DNA from: Deroplatys truncata
Lineage: Eukaryota; Arthropoda; Insecta; Mantodea; Mantidae
Assembly (NCBI GenBank): GCA_030765065.1
Contig: CM060988.1
Location: 173,889,065 to 173,953,064 of the forward strand
Reading direction: 5' to 3'
DNA: 64,000 bases
Made by a program: the position numbers and the translations under genes. The notes below the pieces were generated by a model, which was not told the DNA's origin, did no database searches, and saw nothing but the letters and a program-made list of their open reading frames with translations. Below, one piece after another: positions 1 through 11,580 of this stretch (position 1 is its first letter; the number at the start of each line of letters is the position of its first letter).

Positions 1-19
1 CTCTAATCATGACTAGTAA

Positions 20-190
20 CTTTCAAACTCTCAAACTCATTATTGCTACAAGGTTACCTCATTATTACCTCATTGTTAGCAACTTAAAACTTATTATTCT
101 CACAGCTCTTGCATTATTAAAGTATGTAATGTATTCACATAACATTATTAAACATGTTTACAATAATAATAAGCATATGCAATGACTGTA
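20..190. repeat. Anonymous dispersed repeat, copy 1
   Basis: This stretch aligns by eye with 22,490-22,655: both carry the phrases ggttacctcattgttagcaac and acattcacataa, then a caatgactgtaat block, with scattered differences. Copy 1 has a small internal duplication of ttacctcatt. I do not recognise the family and saw no terminal repeats or coding potential. Confidence 0.5.
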
Positions 191-191
191 A

Positions 192-389
192 TTAATAATT
201 AGCTGCCTCACACCTTAACAGATGGTACCCTGTATGCTGCATATCTTTCAGTGTAGAGGCTCTCAAATTTCTTCCATCTGCTATACCATAGCAGAAAATC
301 ATATCCTCCATTTCCCTTTTGTAATAATAGGCGTTCATTGGTACCAGTAAGTCTGCAAGAGAGAAAACATACTGTACTGTACTATACAA
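192..389 (-). pseudogene. Possible transposase helix-turn-helix fragment
   Basis: A 65-codon open frame contains the string EMEDMIFCYGIADGR. This resembles the start of the DUF4817-type helix-turn-helix domain of arthropod mariner-like transposases, whose usual pattern is E-x-ADM-x-F-x-YG-x-A-x-G-N. No catalytic domain follows on either side, so at best this is a relic. It directly follows the anonymous repeat at 20-190. The similarity is short and judged by eye; a chance frame is quite possible. Confidence 0.3.
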
Positions 390-540
390 ACATCACATGA
401 ACTGTAAGTAGACCAGACATCCCAGTGTGTACCTGAAGTTAAGAGTAATGTACATAAATAAAAAGTAACAATTAGTCAAATAGTAAACCTGAACAACTGA
501 CTGCAGACTACTGCTCCAACTGATGTTTATGTTGATACTA

Positions 541-567
541 AAATAAATAAATAAATAAATAAATAAA
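541..567. repeat. (AAAT)n microsatellite
   Basis: About seven copies of aaat/aata. Similar tetranucleotide tails at 1943-1968, 11,200, 24,035 and 43,945 lie at non-LTR retrotransposon 3' ends in this window. This one may be such a tail, but no element was recognised upstream of it. Confidence 0.7.
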
Positions 568-3060
568 ATTTAAATATACTATCCCGGCACCTTGGCTACT
601 ACACCAGGACATACATTCATACTTTACATTTACTCTCACAAACACATTTATATTTTATATTACATCAAATTTTTTCACATAAAATAACTATAAACTACAC
701 AATGTCTACAAAATAATAATAAATAAAAATGAAAGAAAGAAAGAGAATAGGAATTATTTGATTAGAGTAAAGGCATAAAAAAGCCTAATTACAATTCTAG
801 ATTCTATATTTACCAGCAAAACGTAGCAACTGGTAGCCAGCTACTATCTGCTCCTATCAACTATATTCACTGGAAACCAACGAAAATGTACTTGTAGCCA
901 GCACAAAACCTTCTACTAAACTACTAATCATTTTAATAAGTTTATTTATATTTCTATGTTATTTAAAATGTTCCTCAATTAAAAATTTGTTATAAAGTTA
1001 AAGTTATCTATTTATAACATTACATTGTTTTCATAGTAATTATTTAATTTATAGTATGCCGCGTATCTTTGTTATGTGGTGTGATGATCTGGTGAGACAC
1101 GTACCTGTTGGAAGCTCTGAAGGTCTACTGTGCACGTTGCTCATCTCTTGTAGTGGTAACCCTGGGATAATCGTCTCATTCCACTTTGTATGTGTAACTT
1201 GTATTATTGTGGGTGTGGAGTATTAAAGTGTATGTAATTGCTTTAATATGCTCCGGTAGCTCAGGGAGGCACTTTGCTCTTGCAGGGAGTTATAAGACAC
1301 AGGAGTTATGTTGAATAACTAGTACACTGTTCTTTAGTTTTGATATATATATATATATACCACCACTAATATATATCAAAAAACATTTCTTGTTGTTTAC
1401 ACACAAAAAGATGAATACATTTATACATGTGTATATTCTAAAGAAGCTTGCCTGTGAATCATAATGAACTTCAACGTGTATGTATGTCTATTGTTATGAT
1501 CTTTGTACAGCACTATTTATACACATTTGCCACTGAGAGTAACAAGCCACAAACTGAGTTGTTTTAGTAAGATTGTTGTAACGTCGTTTCTATGTTTGAA
1601 TTTAAACTTGTAGCTTAACCATTATTGGCTCTATGGATGACATGTCCCTCTATATAGTCAATAACAGCTGTCACCCAGCTTTCTCGAGAGGGTGGCTTAT
1701 TGTTAGAGATAGCAGCAAGACCTTGACTTGTTCTTTGTACTTAGGGTTTCTCTCCCTTACCATTGTGTGTTTGTGACAAAGAAGTGTCGTGTCTCGCCCT
1801 CACGACTCACATGACATGACTTACTTTTATGACATCTTAAACTTATACAAAAATATAGCGTTACAAATATATTATATTTTTAGTTACAATGCATTAACCA
1901 TGCTAGGTCGGTTTTCTTAATTAACATTTTAAGTAACACCTAATAATAAATAAATAAATAAATAAATATATCATAATTCCCGTTATAAGTAGTTCAATGT
2001 TTTGTTTAGTTCATTCATATCTTTATTTATGCATTGGTGTTTATTTGTTTATTTATTTACCTTATAAAATTGTATTTAATCTCCATATTAATTTTCTATT
2101 ATCTTTCTTTTAATTTATTTTATACATCAATTTTTAAATTTTATCACTATATATTAAACCTTTACCTATTTGAACCAAACACTAAACATTCTTTCTTCTA
2201 TCACTACATATCTACTCACATTACCCCACAACATTTCACTTCACTCACATCCTCCATTTTATTCTAACATCACTCCACCCCTAACTTACCTAAACTTCAA
2301 AATTCCCCTCCTATTAATAACAATAACAAATTCGCGCCTCCATGCATCTATCATCACCATAACTCCACTCACTATCCCTCCCAAACCACATTAACTGCTC
2401 CTCCAATGGCAAACTTGCCGGGTGCTCCTCCAAAGATGGCAAAACTGCTGGCTACTCCTCCAATAATGGTAAACCTGCACCCCAACACCATCATCTTCTC
2501 TCCTCTCCTTTCCTCTTCTTCCTGCAACCTTGTTCTATAATCACCATATTTCTCTCCTTCCCATCATCTTAATTAAAATCTTCTTCTCTCTGCCCATTCC
2601 TCCTCCTTCCTTACATAGATACTGCAAGATGCTTGTATGCCAGCATGCTGTTGATACATGACATACTAGCACAAAGTGCTAACGGAATAATGTGCTCATA
2701 TCCATAGCCAAATGTTCGTTATGCCTTATGACCTTGCAGTATTCATGCCAGGGATGGTAACTAAAGTAATTATTTGATAGTCTGCTGTATTGTAGGGCAG
2801 AATGCCATGAATGATATCACATAGAACACCTCCTAGGAACAAGTGTTCATACCTCAGAATGTATGATTTATAGGACTCATGTTTATTAGATATTTATTTC
2901 TTGTTTTGATGCATACTATCTTCCTGTGAAATATTGGATAGTTGTTGTTTTTTAACACCCGATATAATTACAATAATAGTGAAGTTTGTGGTTATAAAAT
3001 TGAGGCATATTTACATGGATCGAGAGGATGGTCATGATTTTTCACATCTAAACTGGGTTG
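568..3060. other. Anonymous AT-rich DNA, no gene recognised
   Basis: No credible coding frame is visible. The stretch holds an (AT)n tract near 1342-1360, an (AATA)n tract near 1943-1968, and a strongly C/T-biased strand from about 2150 to 2620 that produces fake frames. A phrase near 1252-1275 (ggtagctcaggga) looks like a tRNA A-box but has no matching B-box. Confidence 0.5.
2399..2485. repeat. Short tandem repeat, ~29 bp x 3
   Basis: Three imperfect units built around ctcctccaa...atgg(c/t)aaac(t)tgc follow one another. The units diverge mainly at the spacer between ctcctccaa and atgg. No function is apparent. Confidence 0.55.
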
Positions 3061-3079
3061 AGAAAAGTGGCAAGAGAGC

Positions 3080-3440
3080 GTGAAAATGTTGCTATTGTGA
3101 TTGATTTGCTTTGTAAGGAAGTGTGTTCAGTTGTAAAGAACCGTTAGAGGAGAAGAAAAGTGTGGATAAGGAGTTGGGTTCAGCATTGTAATATAGTGGA
3201 GGCCTCTAGTACTCTTTCTAAAGAGTAAAAACAGAAGGTCCAGCAGCTTATCGTAATTTCTTTACATTAAGTAAAACACAAATATGAGAGAAGCTCTTCC
3301 AAGCAAAATAAAATTGGAAACCACACTCAGATTTCTGGCAACTGGGGATTCTTATGGAACCTTGGAATATATGTTTCACGTCCCAAGAAATACTATTTGT
3401 CGAGTATGTGAATGACATTTATGAAACTTTGATAGGCCTT
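3080..3440 (+). pseudogene. PIF/Harbinger transposase remnant
   Basis: Broken frames read RRRKVWIRSW, then a segment like EASSTLSKE. After a frameshift they read MREALPSKIKLETTLRFLAT followed by GDSYGTLEYMFHVPRNTI. This order matches the N-terminal half of HARBI1/PIF-type nucleases: the R-R-K-W-W-x-R-x-W block, then ISAxxRLxLTLRFLATGxSYxxLxxxFRIxxSTI. The catalytic region is not visible downstream. Several stops and at least one frameshift mean it is dead. Terminal inverted repeats were not found. Confidence 0.7.
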
Positions 3441-3693
3441 CCTAAACCGTATCACTCTCTCATCGTTCCATCGAGATGACATTTTTACGACGCTTGGTTT
3501 AGTTCTCACATGATCTTTTCACGAGCACTCAGATCTAACACTTCTGGATTTTATAAACCGTTCTAGAAATAACTGGTCTGTTTCATATACATACTCGAAC
3601 TGTTTATGCAGGGCAAGAACAGGCTATTCAGTGCATGGACTTTCAACCGTTTTCTTGATCCGTGTAAATGTGTCTTTAAATTCACTTTAGTAT

Positions 3694-4197
3694 GAAACCT
3701 CCTCCCAACCGATAAATTAATGTCATGTTTGCTATCTACTGGTATGATGGACTCTAATTAAAAGCCACATACATAAAAAATGAAGAAAACCTTTTGCATT
3801 TTTCTTCGTGTATTTACAGTTAAAGGGAAAAGCAATGTTGAGTAGCTCCACAGAGATTTGAACTCGCAACCTCAGGACAGTAAGCTAACTCTCTACCACT
3901 GAACTAAGAGTGATGCAATAAGCATGGCATTGTAGCAAGCTTTAGTTCATACTCCACTTGAGAATCATAAATCAATAAAGTGTGTTTTGATTGCAAATAT
4001 TTAGTGCTGAAACACTCTGAAACATCTATGTGTTTCAAATCTCATCTATGAACTATTTTCTCGGAAGACTTTTGTGATTATAGTTGTGTTCCCCACTATA
4101 ACTACTACAAGAATATATGCAGTCTTGTGAACAAAGCCTGAGCGCTCAGAAGTACCTGATTTGAGCTCCGTCTCCCAGATGCTGGCCAATTTTGAAT
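3694..4197 (-). repeat. Repeat D copy 1, with tRNA-like core
   Basis: This copy aligns with 5097-5590 over about 480 bp. On the minus strand, 3845-3912 reads like a decayed tRNA-derived promoter. An A-box-like ttagttcagtggtagag is followed about 35 bp later by a B-box-like ggttgcgagttcaaatctc. The tRNA-like unit sits inside the repeat rather than at its edge, so this is either a SINE nested in another repeat before duplication or a composite element. Confidence 0.55.
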
Positions 4198-4262
4198 TGA
4201 CAGTCAGATGTTTAAAGGTGGAATGCTGGATGCTGGCCTTAAAATTTTATACTCTTTCTATA
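4198..4262 (+). repeat. Family B fragment
   Basis: A short piece (gacagtcagatgtttaa ... gctggccttaaaatt) matches the middle of the family B repeat seen complete at 59,868-60,750. It abuts repeat D. Confidence 0.5.
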
Positions 4263-4876
4263 ACGTCACAAAAAACAGCTGTATAGTATCAGCACTTTAA
4301 AACAATGACAAAGTGTTGACATATTTAAGCCAATATGAGGAAGTAGTTTGAAAATACAAGACAAAGTCGAGTATTTTCTCTTCCGAGTTTCTGCAAAATC
4401 ACTTAATGAACGCGCATTACATAATGTTTTTTCGACGATAATGAATAATGTAAATATTTTTAAAAAAATAAAATAAATTACTGTTAGCTGTTCAAAAGCA
4501 GTATCGTCAACTGCTCTAGTCTCTGTGAACTGGTGATTCATTAGTCATGCGTAGTAATGTTGATTAAACCAGTCAAAACTGAAGGCGACATGGTTGTTTG
4601 TGCTGAAAGAGTTATATTTAAATGCTCCATGAATTAAATCGTAAGTAAATGTTAACAAATAAAGATAGTTAAGATTTAAATGGCAGGGTTCAACTATCAA
4701 ATGTGGTTATATATTGCATGCCTGGAACAATAAATGTACACACTGTCAAACTAAAAATTTTTGGTGTCTTGAGTATTTAAATTTTTTCAAAGTCCCTTCA
4801 AGTGAGCTCATGGTTCACTTAAGGTAAATTCTGTGCTCCGCTTTGGCTAATTCTATAATACAAGCCACTTATTTGA

Positions 4877-4972
4877 GCTACTTCCACACATAGAGCAGTG
4901 TTTAAGCTACTGAACTTGTATGCAAACAGCTCGAGTTCAATTCTCCATAGTGGATTCTTATCTTTTATTTTT
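4877..4972 (+). repeat. Degenerate tRNA-like sequence
   Basis: The stretch has an A-box-like tagagcagtgtttaagctac and, about 30 bp later, a B-box-like gctcgagttcaattctcc. It cannot fold as a complete tRNA by eye and is best read as a SINE relic related to the tRNA-like core of repeat D. Confidence 0.35.
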
Positions 4973-5096
4973 CGCAACTCGTTCTACTACAATATAGTTA
5001 AATAATATTGCTTATGTTACTTCTTAATTTTACTTAGGTACAAATATAATTACACAATAATTGTGAAATTTGTAGTTATAAAATTAAATTGACTGA

Positions 5097-5590
5097 ATGT
5101 GAAACATCCTCCCGGCCAATTAATTAATGTCATGGTTGCCATCTACCGGTATGATGGACTGCTAAATAATTTCACATACATAAAAAATAAAGAACACCTG
5201 TTATATTTTTACTCCTGTATTTAAAATAAAAGTAAAAAAAAAAAGTTTACTAACTCCACTGAGATTCGAACTTACAACCTCAGTATTAGTAAGCTAAACT
5301 ACCACTGAGCTAAGAGTGCTTTAGTCATACTTCACTTAAGAACCATAAATCAATAAAGTATGCACTTTGATTACAAATATTCAGTGTTGGAACACTTCGA
5401 AAGATCTGTCTGTTTGAAATCTCGTATTTGGATTATTTTCTCTAAAGACTTGGGGTTATAGTTGTGTTCCCCATTATAACTACTACAAGAATATATGCAG
5501 TCTTGTGAACAAAGCCAAAAGCTCACAGAAATAGCTGATTTGAGCTCTGTCTCTCAGATGCCATTCAGTTTTACATTGACCAAGTGTACA
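5097..5590 (-). repeat. Repeat D copy 2, with tRNA-like core
   Basis: Second copy of the repeat at 3694-4197, same orientation, with many substitutions and an A-rich slip (aaaaaaaaaa near 5230). The tRNA-like core is on the minus strand at about 5250-5320: ttagctcagtggtag, then gttgtaagttcgaatctc. Both copies share the 5' flank word cctccc...taattaatgtcatg. Confidence 0.55.
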
Positions 5591-5639
5591 TAACAATAGT
5601 TGGAGGATTCACTATATTGTGTTGTCTGTGATAAAAATG

Positions 5640-6951
5640 TAAAATGCATGTAGTGCAAGAATTTCAACTTCTCTTACATGATAGCATGAAGTGGATAAAA
5701 ATACACTATTATTGAGAAAAGTTTATTTTAAGTAAATTGTGTTTTTTTAGAGAGATCTACATTTTTTGTGTTGTATGTTTTTTTTTTTTTTTTTTTTACT
5801 TTCTCTACTACGTATAGTAAGTAGGGGAAGTATTCTATTCCACCCAAAAATTTGATACCGAGATTTCACTGGAAATATATGTTTTAAGATCCCCTGAATC
5901 CAAAAAAAAAAAAGCATTTTTGGAAACATGTCTGTGTGTGTGTGTCTGTGAACAGCATAACTCAGAAACGAACAGTCGGATAAACATCAAACTTGGTATT
6001 TAGGTTCACTATCTTCCAGAGATGCGACACGAAGGTTTTCAAGAAACTCCCCCCACCCCAGATTACTCTTTATATGTTCCATTTTTCGAAAATTTTAATT
6101 TTCTCAAAAATGGCTCAAATCATTTTGATTAAAATATCATATGTTTAAGATATTTTCATGACAAATGAAATGTATATCTTGAATTTTCTGGGAATGTCTC
6201 CAAAAGTATTCTTCATTGTGAACGACTTTTGCATAACTGGTAAACCATAAGAGATAGACAAAATGTTACTACACAAAAAATGCAGATCGCGTTAAAATAC
6301 ACAGTTTATGTCATACATTTTTTTTGTTGAGTGAACCATTTTCGAGATATTGCTTGTTATTCCCTTAAATTTTCCTATACTTTTTCTCAAATGGGAATTC
6401 GTTATTAATTTTTTTTATGTCCTGGACATACAAAGAGAATGGAATGCGTCACTTATTAACCAGCTCTTAAAATATTTGACTATCGCTTAAAGCCTACCAT
6501 ATTCTCCTTGCATCTACAAGAAAATTAGCAATAAGATTAACATCTCGATTAACATGAAGCATATGGAGAATAAGCGTTTGTAAAAATAGTTTGTACAAGA
6601 GTAGAGAAAGTCATGTGAGTGTAACACATCAGAATTTTTTTTTCCATCTCTTGTCGTTTATCCGTTATGCAAAATTATTAAAAATTCCTTCTAAATGAAG
6701 AGGACTTCACAGGTTATTCCTAAAAAAAATTCATACACACATTTTGTCATGTAAATGTCTTAAAATATATGGTGTTTTAATCAAAATTACAGAGCCATTT
6801 TTGCAAAAATAAGAAGTATTGAATATTTTTCAATGTAAAGGGTAGATAAGGGTGGAGATTTTCTTGAAAGTCTTCATTTGCATCTTTGGAATATACTGAA
6901 GTTAAATACCAAGTTTGGTATTTATCTAACATTTTGATTTTGAGTTATGCT

Positions 6952-7000
<49 letters not shown>

Positions 7001-7138
7001 GACACACACACACTTTTTTTAGCTCAATGGGCCTCAAAAGCAGCATTTCCAGCGAAATCTTGATATAAAAATTTTGGGCTGAATATGGAATTTCTTCTGG
7101 CCTACATTTCAGTAAATCAGGAACAGCTAGGGTTTATA
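5640..7138 (+). repeat. Family B copy, split by family A
   Basis: Old family B sequence (gagatctacattttttgtg ... then ccatctcttgtcg ... ggtgttttaatcaaaa ... gagttatgctgtt) continues on both sides of the family A insertion at 5798-6633. The break lies in a T run. The B copy carries an expanded (CT)n tract at 6952-6994 where family members normally have a CA/TG tract. It ends near the mariner at 7139. Confidence 0.6.
5798..6633 (-). mobile_element. Family A repeat, copy A1
   Basis: Near-complete copy of the most abundant repeat in the window, here inverted: it runs from actttctctactacgtatag to gtgtaacacatcagaa. It sits in a poly-T run of a family B copy. Frames inside it read the same spurious peptides as other copies and are not genes. 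Confidence 0.75.
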
Positions 7139-8427
7139 CAGGGTTATTCTAAATGCTTATCAGAGTTACAAAAAAAGTGCAATTGACGTAAGAAGACCTC
7201 TAGTTTTATTGTGTACTGTAACTCGTAAAGTTTTTTAACATACATTACAGATGCTCAATATGTATGCCTTTTGTCACTCTACATACATCTAATTGTTAGT
7301 CCAATCTCTTCCCATACACGCACCAACATGTCAACAGTGATGGTTAGGAAGGCAGCTTGGATGCGCTGCCTCAGTCCAGCATATTCACCAGTAGAGGAGG
7401 AATAAATTATGTGATCTTTAGCATATCCCCACACAAAGAAGTCACATGGTGTTAAATCCGATGAACGTGGTTCCCAGTGTGAAAGAATCTGATCACAATC
7501 CGCTCCACGTCTGATCCATCATTGTGGTAGTTCTTGGTTTAAAAATGTTTTGACCTCCTTGTGGAAATGAGGTGTTGCACCATCCTGTTGCAGCAAGTGA
7601 TTGTTTATGTCTTCACTCAACTGGGGTAACAGCCATTCTTTAGGCATGTCCAGGTATATCAGCCCTGACACTGTTTGTTTATTGAAGAAGAATTGGCCGT
7701 AAACCTTAGTCTTTGAAACTGCACAGAACACATTCACCTTTGGGGAGTCACGCACATGTTCCACATAACAATGGGGGTTAACTCAGGGGGCTTAACATAA
7801 CTCAGTTCCAGCAAATCACATTATCTTTAATATATCCTCACACGAAGATGTCACATAGTGTTAAATCCGGTGAAGATGGTGGCTAGGGTAAAAGCATTGA
7901 TCACAATTCGTTCCTCGTCTGATCCATCCTTGTGGTAGTTCTTGGTGTAAAAATGCTCTGAGCTCCCTGTGGAAATGAGGTGTTGCACCATCCTGTTGCA
8001 GCAAGTGATTGTTTACGTCTTCACTCAACTGGGGTAACAGCCATTCTGTAAGTATGGCCAGGTAAATCAGCCCTGATGCTGTGTGTTCATTGAAGAAGAA
8101 TTGGCTGTAGAACTTTGTCTTTGAAACTGCACAGAACACATTCACCTTTGGAGAGTCATGCACATGTTCCACATAACAATGGGGTTTGTTGCTTATTTAC
8201 CTTTCCACTCACATAGAAGTTGTTTCATGATATTCAAGAACACAAAATGCTTTCTCCTTACTGATGACCGCCATTTTGTAAACATGGCTGTAACTGACAT
8301 CACCATACTCGACGCAGAACAAAACTTTGAGAGTTTCTCTAGCCATAACTGCAACGATAATAATAGTATGTTTTCCATAGTTTCTAAAAAAATCACGAAA
8401 CCCCAGTAAGAATTTAGAATAACCCTG
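7139..8427 (-). mobile_element. Mariner-like DNA transposon, rearranged
   Basis: Perfect 16-bp terminal inverted repeats CAGGGTTATTCTAAAT at 7139-7154 and 8412-8427 are flanked by TA on both sides, the Tc1/mariner target duplication. On the minus strand the transposase begins near 8268 (MAVISKEKAFCVLEYHETTS, a DUF4817-type start). It then breaks and resumes at 8172 with RDSPKVNVFCAVSKTK and LLQQDGATPHFH, the second catalytic aspartate region. About 320 bp of this catalytic section occurs twice in tandem (7430-7770 and 7855-8180). The end with the third catalytic residue is missing. Confidence 0.85.
7519..8268 (-). pseudogene. Mariner-like transposase, duplicated fragments
   Basis: The fragments run from the N-terminal start at 8268-8209, through one copy of the DDE-core segment (8172-7861), to a second copy (7764-7519). 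Both core copies carry the QQDGATPHFH motif. The first catalytic Asp falls in the CAVSKTK-side region, and nothing resembling the terminal SPDL...D/E motif is present. The gene is inactive by deletion, duplication and frameshift. The HTH relic at its start belongs to the same domain type seen at 53,842-54,030. Confidence 0.75.
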
Positions 8428-8528
8428 TATTATTATTTTCATTATGTATAATTAATAAAATGAATTAATTATACTTCTAACGGCCTGCCCAGCTAGGGTG
8501 TTTACCATGGACTTCTAAGCCCTTAAAC

Positions 8529-8829
8529 AGTCGTCCTCCGTGGACTAGTTGTACCGTGCTAGCCTCTAGTTCCCAAGGTTGTGGGTTCAAATCTGGCGGA
8601 GGGTGATGGATTTTTTCGGGCGTAAAAATCCTTAGCATGATTTCCTTCAGAAGGGAAGTAAAGTAAAGCCGGTGGTCTCGTGTCATAAATTTATGGCACG
8701 TAAAAGAACCTCAAGCCTGATAAAGAGGCCTCTGAGCAAAATTCCCGGTCTTTCACGCCCAATATAGAATGGGACGCTAAGGACCACAGTAGTTAAAGAG
8801 CATCCATAAATAAAAACTCAATTTCAATT
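8529..8829 (+). mobile_element. tRNA-derived SINE, family 1, copy 1
   Basis: A 301-bp element is flanked by an exact 12-bp target duplication, aagcccttaaac (8517-8528 and 8830-8841). The 5' part has a degenerate A-box (gtggactagttgtaccgtgc) and a B-box (ggttgtgggttcaaatc). The body carries the family words gaaccucaagcctgataaag (as DNA) and cggtctttcacgcccaatat. The tail is ccataaataaaaact. Copies at 14,452-14,680 and 55,498-55,777 share the whole body. Confidence 0.85.
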
Positions 8830-8916
8830 AAGCCCTTAAACTTTCCTGGGGTTACAGGCATCATCATTGTACTACGGAAGTTGACTGAACGGTGGTTTGA
8901 GGGGTAAAACTTATAA

Positions 8917-9060
8917 AAGTCTTATGTGCTACATCTGCACAACTTTCTCTATGCTCTATCGCTTATTAGTGGGGATACAAATTATTCCTAAGAATAATTT
9001 TTATTTTCATTTCAATCTAAATAAACCTTTCCAAAAATATTGAATGGATTTCTCTTGTAG
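8917..9060 (+). repeat. Family B 5' fragment
   Basis: The words acaactttctctatgctctatcg, ttattagtgggg and aataaacctttcc match the beginning of family B copies at 35,200 and 59,870. The rest of the element is absent. Confidence 0.5.
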
Positions 9061-9298
9061 ATTTCGAATTTTGAGGGCTTCATCCATGAAGGGAGTTAGT
9101 GTTATAAGCTGACTCGACACTCTTTCAAGTTACACAACTCTTTACTATAGTAATATACAGGTCTCGTAGTACTCAATAAAGTGACACATTACCATTAAAC
9201 AAAACCAGCACTATTCATAAACATTCCTCTCTCAGACAATATAACCTGCAGATCAAAGATACAAAGCGCTACACAAAAGTTCCTGAAATGCCTCAATG

Positions 9299-10160
9299 CA
9301 GGATTCTCTGCAATTACTCGCTCAAATTAATACAGGTGGTAGAGAACATCAAAACAAATATATTTCAATAAGGAACATATGGTCCCTGACTTCAATTGCT
9401 GATGCTAGGGACATTTTACACAGAAGGTAGTTTGGCATGCTAATTACAGGAGTGGCATTCACAGGAACTGCTTAAATGTGCGACCATTGGCCTGTATACA
9501 TGCAGTACATCGTTGAACCATTGCTTGTCGTGTCTGTTCAAAGACTGCTGGCATGTCTGCAATGGTACCAGCAGTGATGGCAATTCTAGCAATGAGGTCT
9601 TCTTCTATTTCCATATCGGTTTCATACACCAGCTGCTTCATATACCCCCAGAGGAAGAAATCTAGACACATGAGGTCAAGTAACCTGGGTGGCCAAGCCA
9701 CAGGGCCACCTCAACCGATCCATCGATTCCCAAAGTTGGCTCTCAGATGATTCCTCACAGCAGTGCTGAAATGTGCTGCTGCCCCATCATGCTTGGAGTA
9801 CATCCTTTGTCTAGCATTCAAAGGTACATCCTCTAGTAGTTCTGGCAACACATGTTCCATGAAGAAGTGATAGCTCCATCTGTTGAGGCAGAATGAAAGA
9901 TTGTATGGTCCAATGAGCCTATCACTGAGAATGCTGTGTTTCCAAGTAGACCTTAGAACCAACCATTCATACACAGAGCAGGTTTGAAGGTCAGTACACT
10001 TCCCAGTCAGCGACACTGACACAATGTCAGCACCACTCACAAACAATTGCCAAACATTACAAGTTGACTTTAGAGACCACATGTTCCGTATTGAGATGTA
10101 TTTGTTTTGATGTTCTCTACCATCGGTGTTAATTTGAATAAGTAGTTTCGAAGTATCCTG
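9299..10160 (-). mobile_element. Mariner-like element, internally deleted
   Basis: Long imperfect inverted termini of about 90 bp share ggtagagaacatcaaaacaa. The outer ends are cagga/tcctg, with TA on the right and TG on the left. On the minus strand 10,082-9711 reads MYSKHDGAAAHFS...VRNHLRANFGNRWIG. In another frame 9701-9459 reads AWPPRLLDLMCLDFFLWGYM and a C-terminus ending TFKQFL. These are the second and third catalytic regions of a mariner transposase. The N-terminal half and first Asp region are not recognisable, and there is a frameshift near 9706. Confidence 0.85.
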
Positions 10161-10640
10161 TATATGGAATTACACCATACCTGGACCTTATACACCACAA
10201 TCACTTTTCATATCCCCTGTGAGAGTATACATCATGCCCAGTGCTTGCTGCAAACATTAAACATAATGTTTAACGCCTTATGAGCTCCCTTATGTTCAGG
10301 CACCCACCCAAGATTGGAAAGTGGTTAACTTTGATGTGATTGGTGCTTGTGTTATAAAATTCCAGAGAGTACTCTGTGGCAGCCAATCAAAATTCATTAT
10401 GTTGTTTTGATTTTTTTAAGATTAAGATTTTCTCCCAAACATCCAATTCTGCCATGTAACTTGCAGGTTTTACGAGTATTATGCTTTGTAGTCTTTCATG
10501 GTTGGTTGACCAGAAGTGGTGAGAAATGGCGGATTTGTCTGTCTGTTTGTATTTAATCCTCTTAGATGTTTTTTTCAGTTTTGTTTCTAGATTTCTTTTG
10601 GTTTTTCCTATGTTTATAAGTCTAGCATTTGCATAATATT
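10161..10640. other. No gene recognised
   Basis: Unique-looking AT-rich spacer between the mariner and the non-LTR element. Short open frames show no family resemblance. Confidence 0.4.
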
Positions 10641-11276
10641 TGTTTCAATTCAAGTCAGTAGCTGTAGATTCATTACAGAATGTTAGCCTCGTCAGTATTA
10701 TAAATAGTATAAGATAAAAGTATAAGTAAACAGAAAAAACATGCGATAATTCCTAATTTGTCAAAACTATGCAAACATTTCTGAATAAGGAATTTTTTCA
10801 GATGTAACTTAAAAGTGGAGCCAGATAATTTTAATCTTGCTGGTAATTTATTATATGGATTGGTTTCCTTCACATTGGCATATTTATCTGATATTCTTTT
10901 AACATGTATTGATCTATAATGTCATTTTTCATTCGAGTATTGTAAGAATGGATTTAATTATTTTTGGTTGATCGTTTATCAGTAACCAGGAGAATAACAT
11001 GGTATGAATATAATGAGTATAAAGTTAATATTTTGTTCTGAATAAATGTTTCTCTACGTGATTCCCTTGGTTTGAGATTATATATTATTCTTGAACATTT
11101 GTTTTGCAAAATAAATACTCTGTTTACATGTATTTTTGCTGCGCCATCCTATAATTCAATTCCATATATCATATGTGGGTAAATGTATGTGTATGTATGT
11201 ATTTATTTATTCTGCAATTGGGTACTTCCCGGTGGCAGAATTAAACCGTACAAAATTTACATCACCATGACTAGCT

Positions 11277-11378
<102 letters not shown>

Positions 11379-11448
11379 CAATACAAAATGATTAATTTTA
11401 AATATTAACGAAGCTTTTAAAATCCCTAATTACTGAACCATTTATAGT

Positions 11449-11580
11449 TTACTTAACTATTCACAATTACTTAACTATTCACAATTTACTTAACTATTCA
11501 CAATTTACTTAACTATTCACAATTTACTTAACTATTCTCAATTTACTTAACTATCTACAAAGTACTTAACAATTTACAAG
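11449..11580. repeat. Tandem repeat, 19-20 bp x ~6
   Basis: Six or seven units of acttaactattcacaattt, the last two diverged. It also lies in the 3' non-coding part of the nested LINE. Confidence 0.85.

Noticed and set aside
4266..4541. 91-codon minus frame
   Set aside because: Partly overlaps a family B fragment; residues show no domain and composition is that of AT-rich noise.
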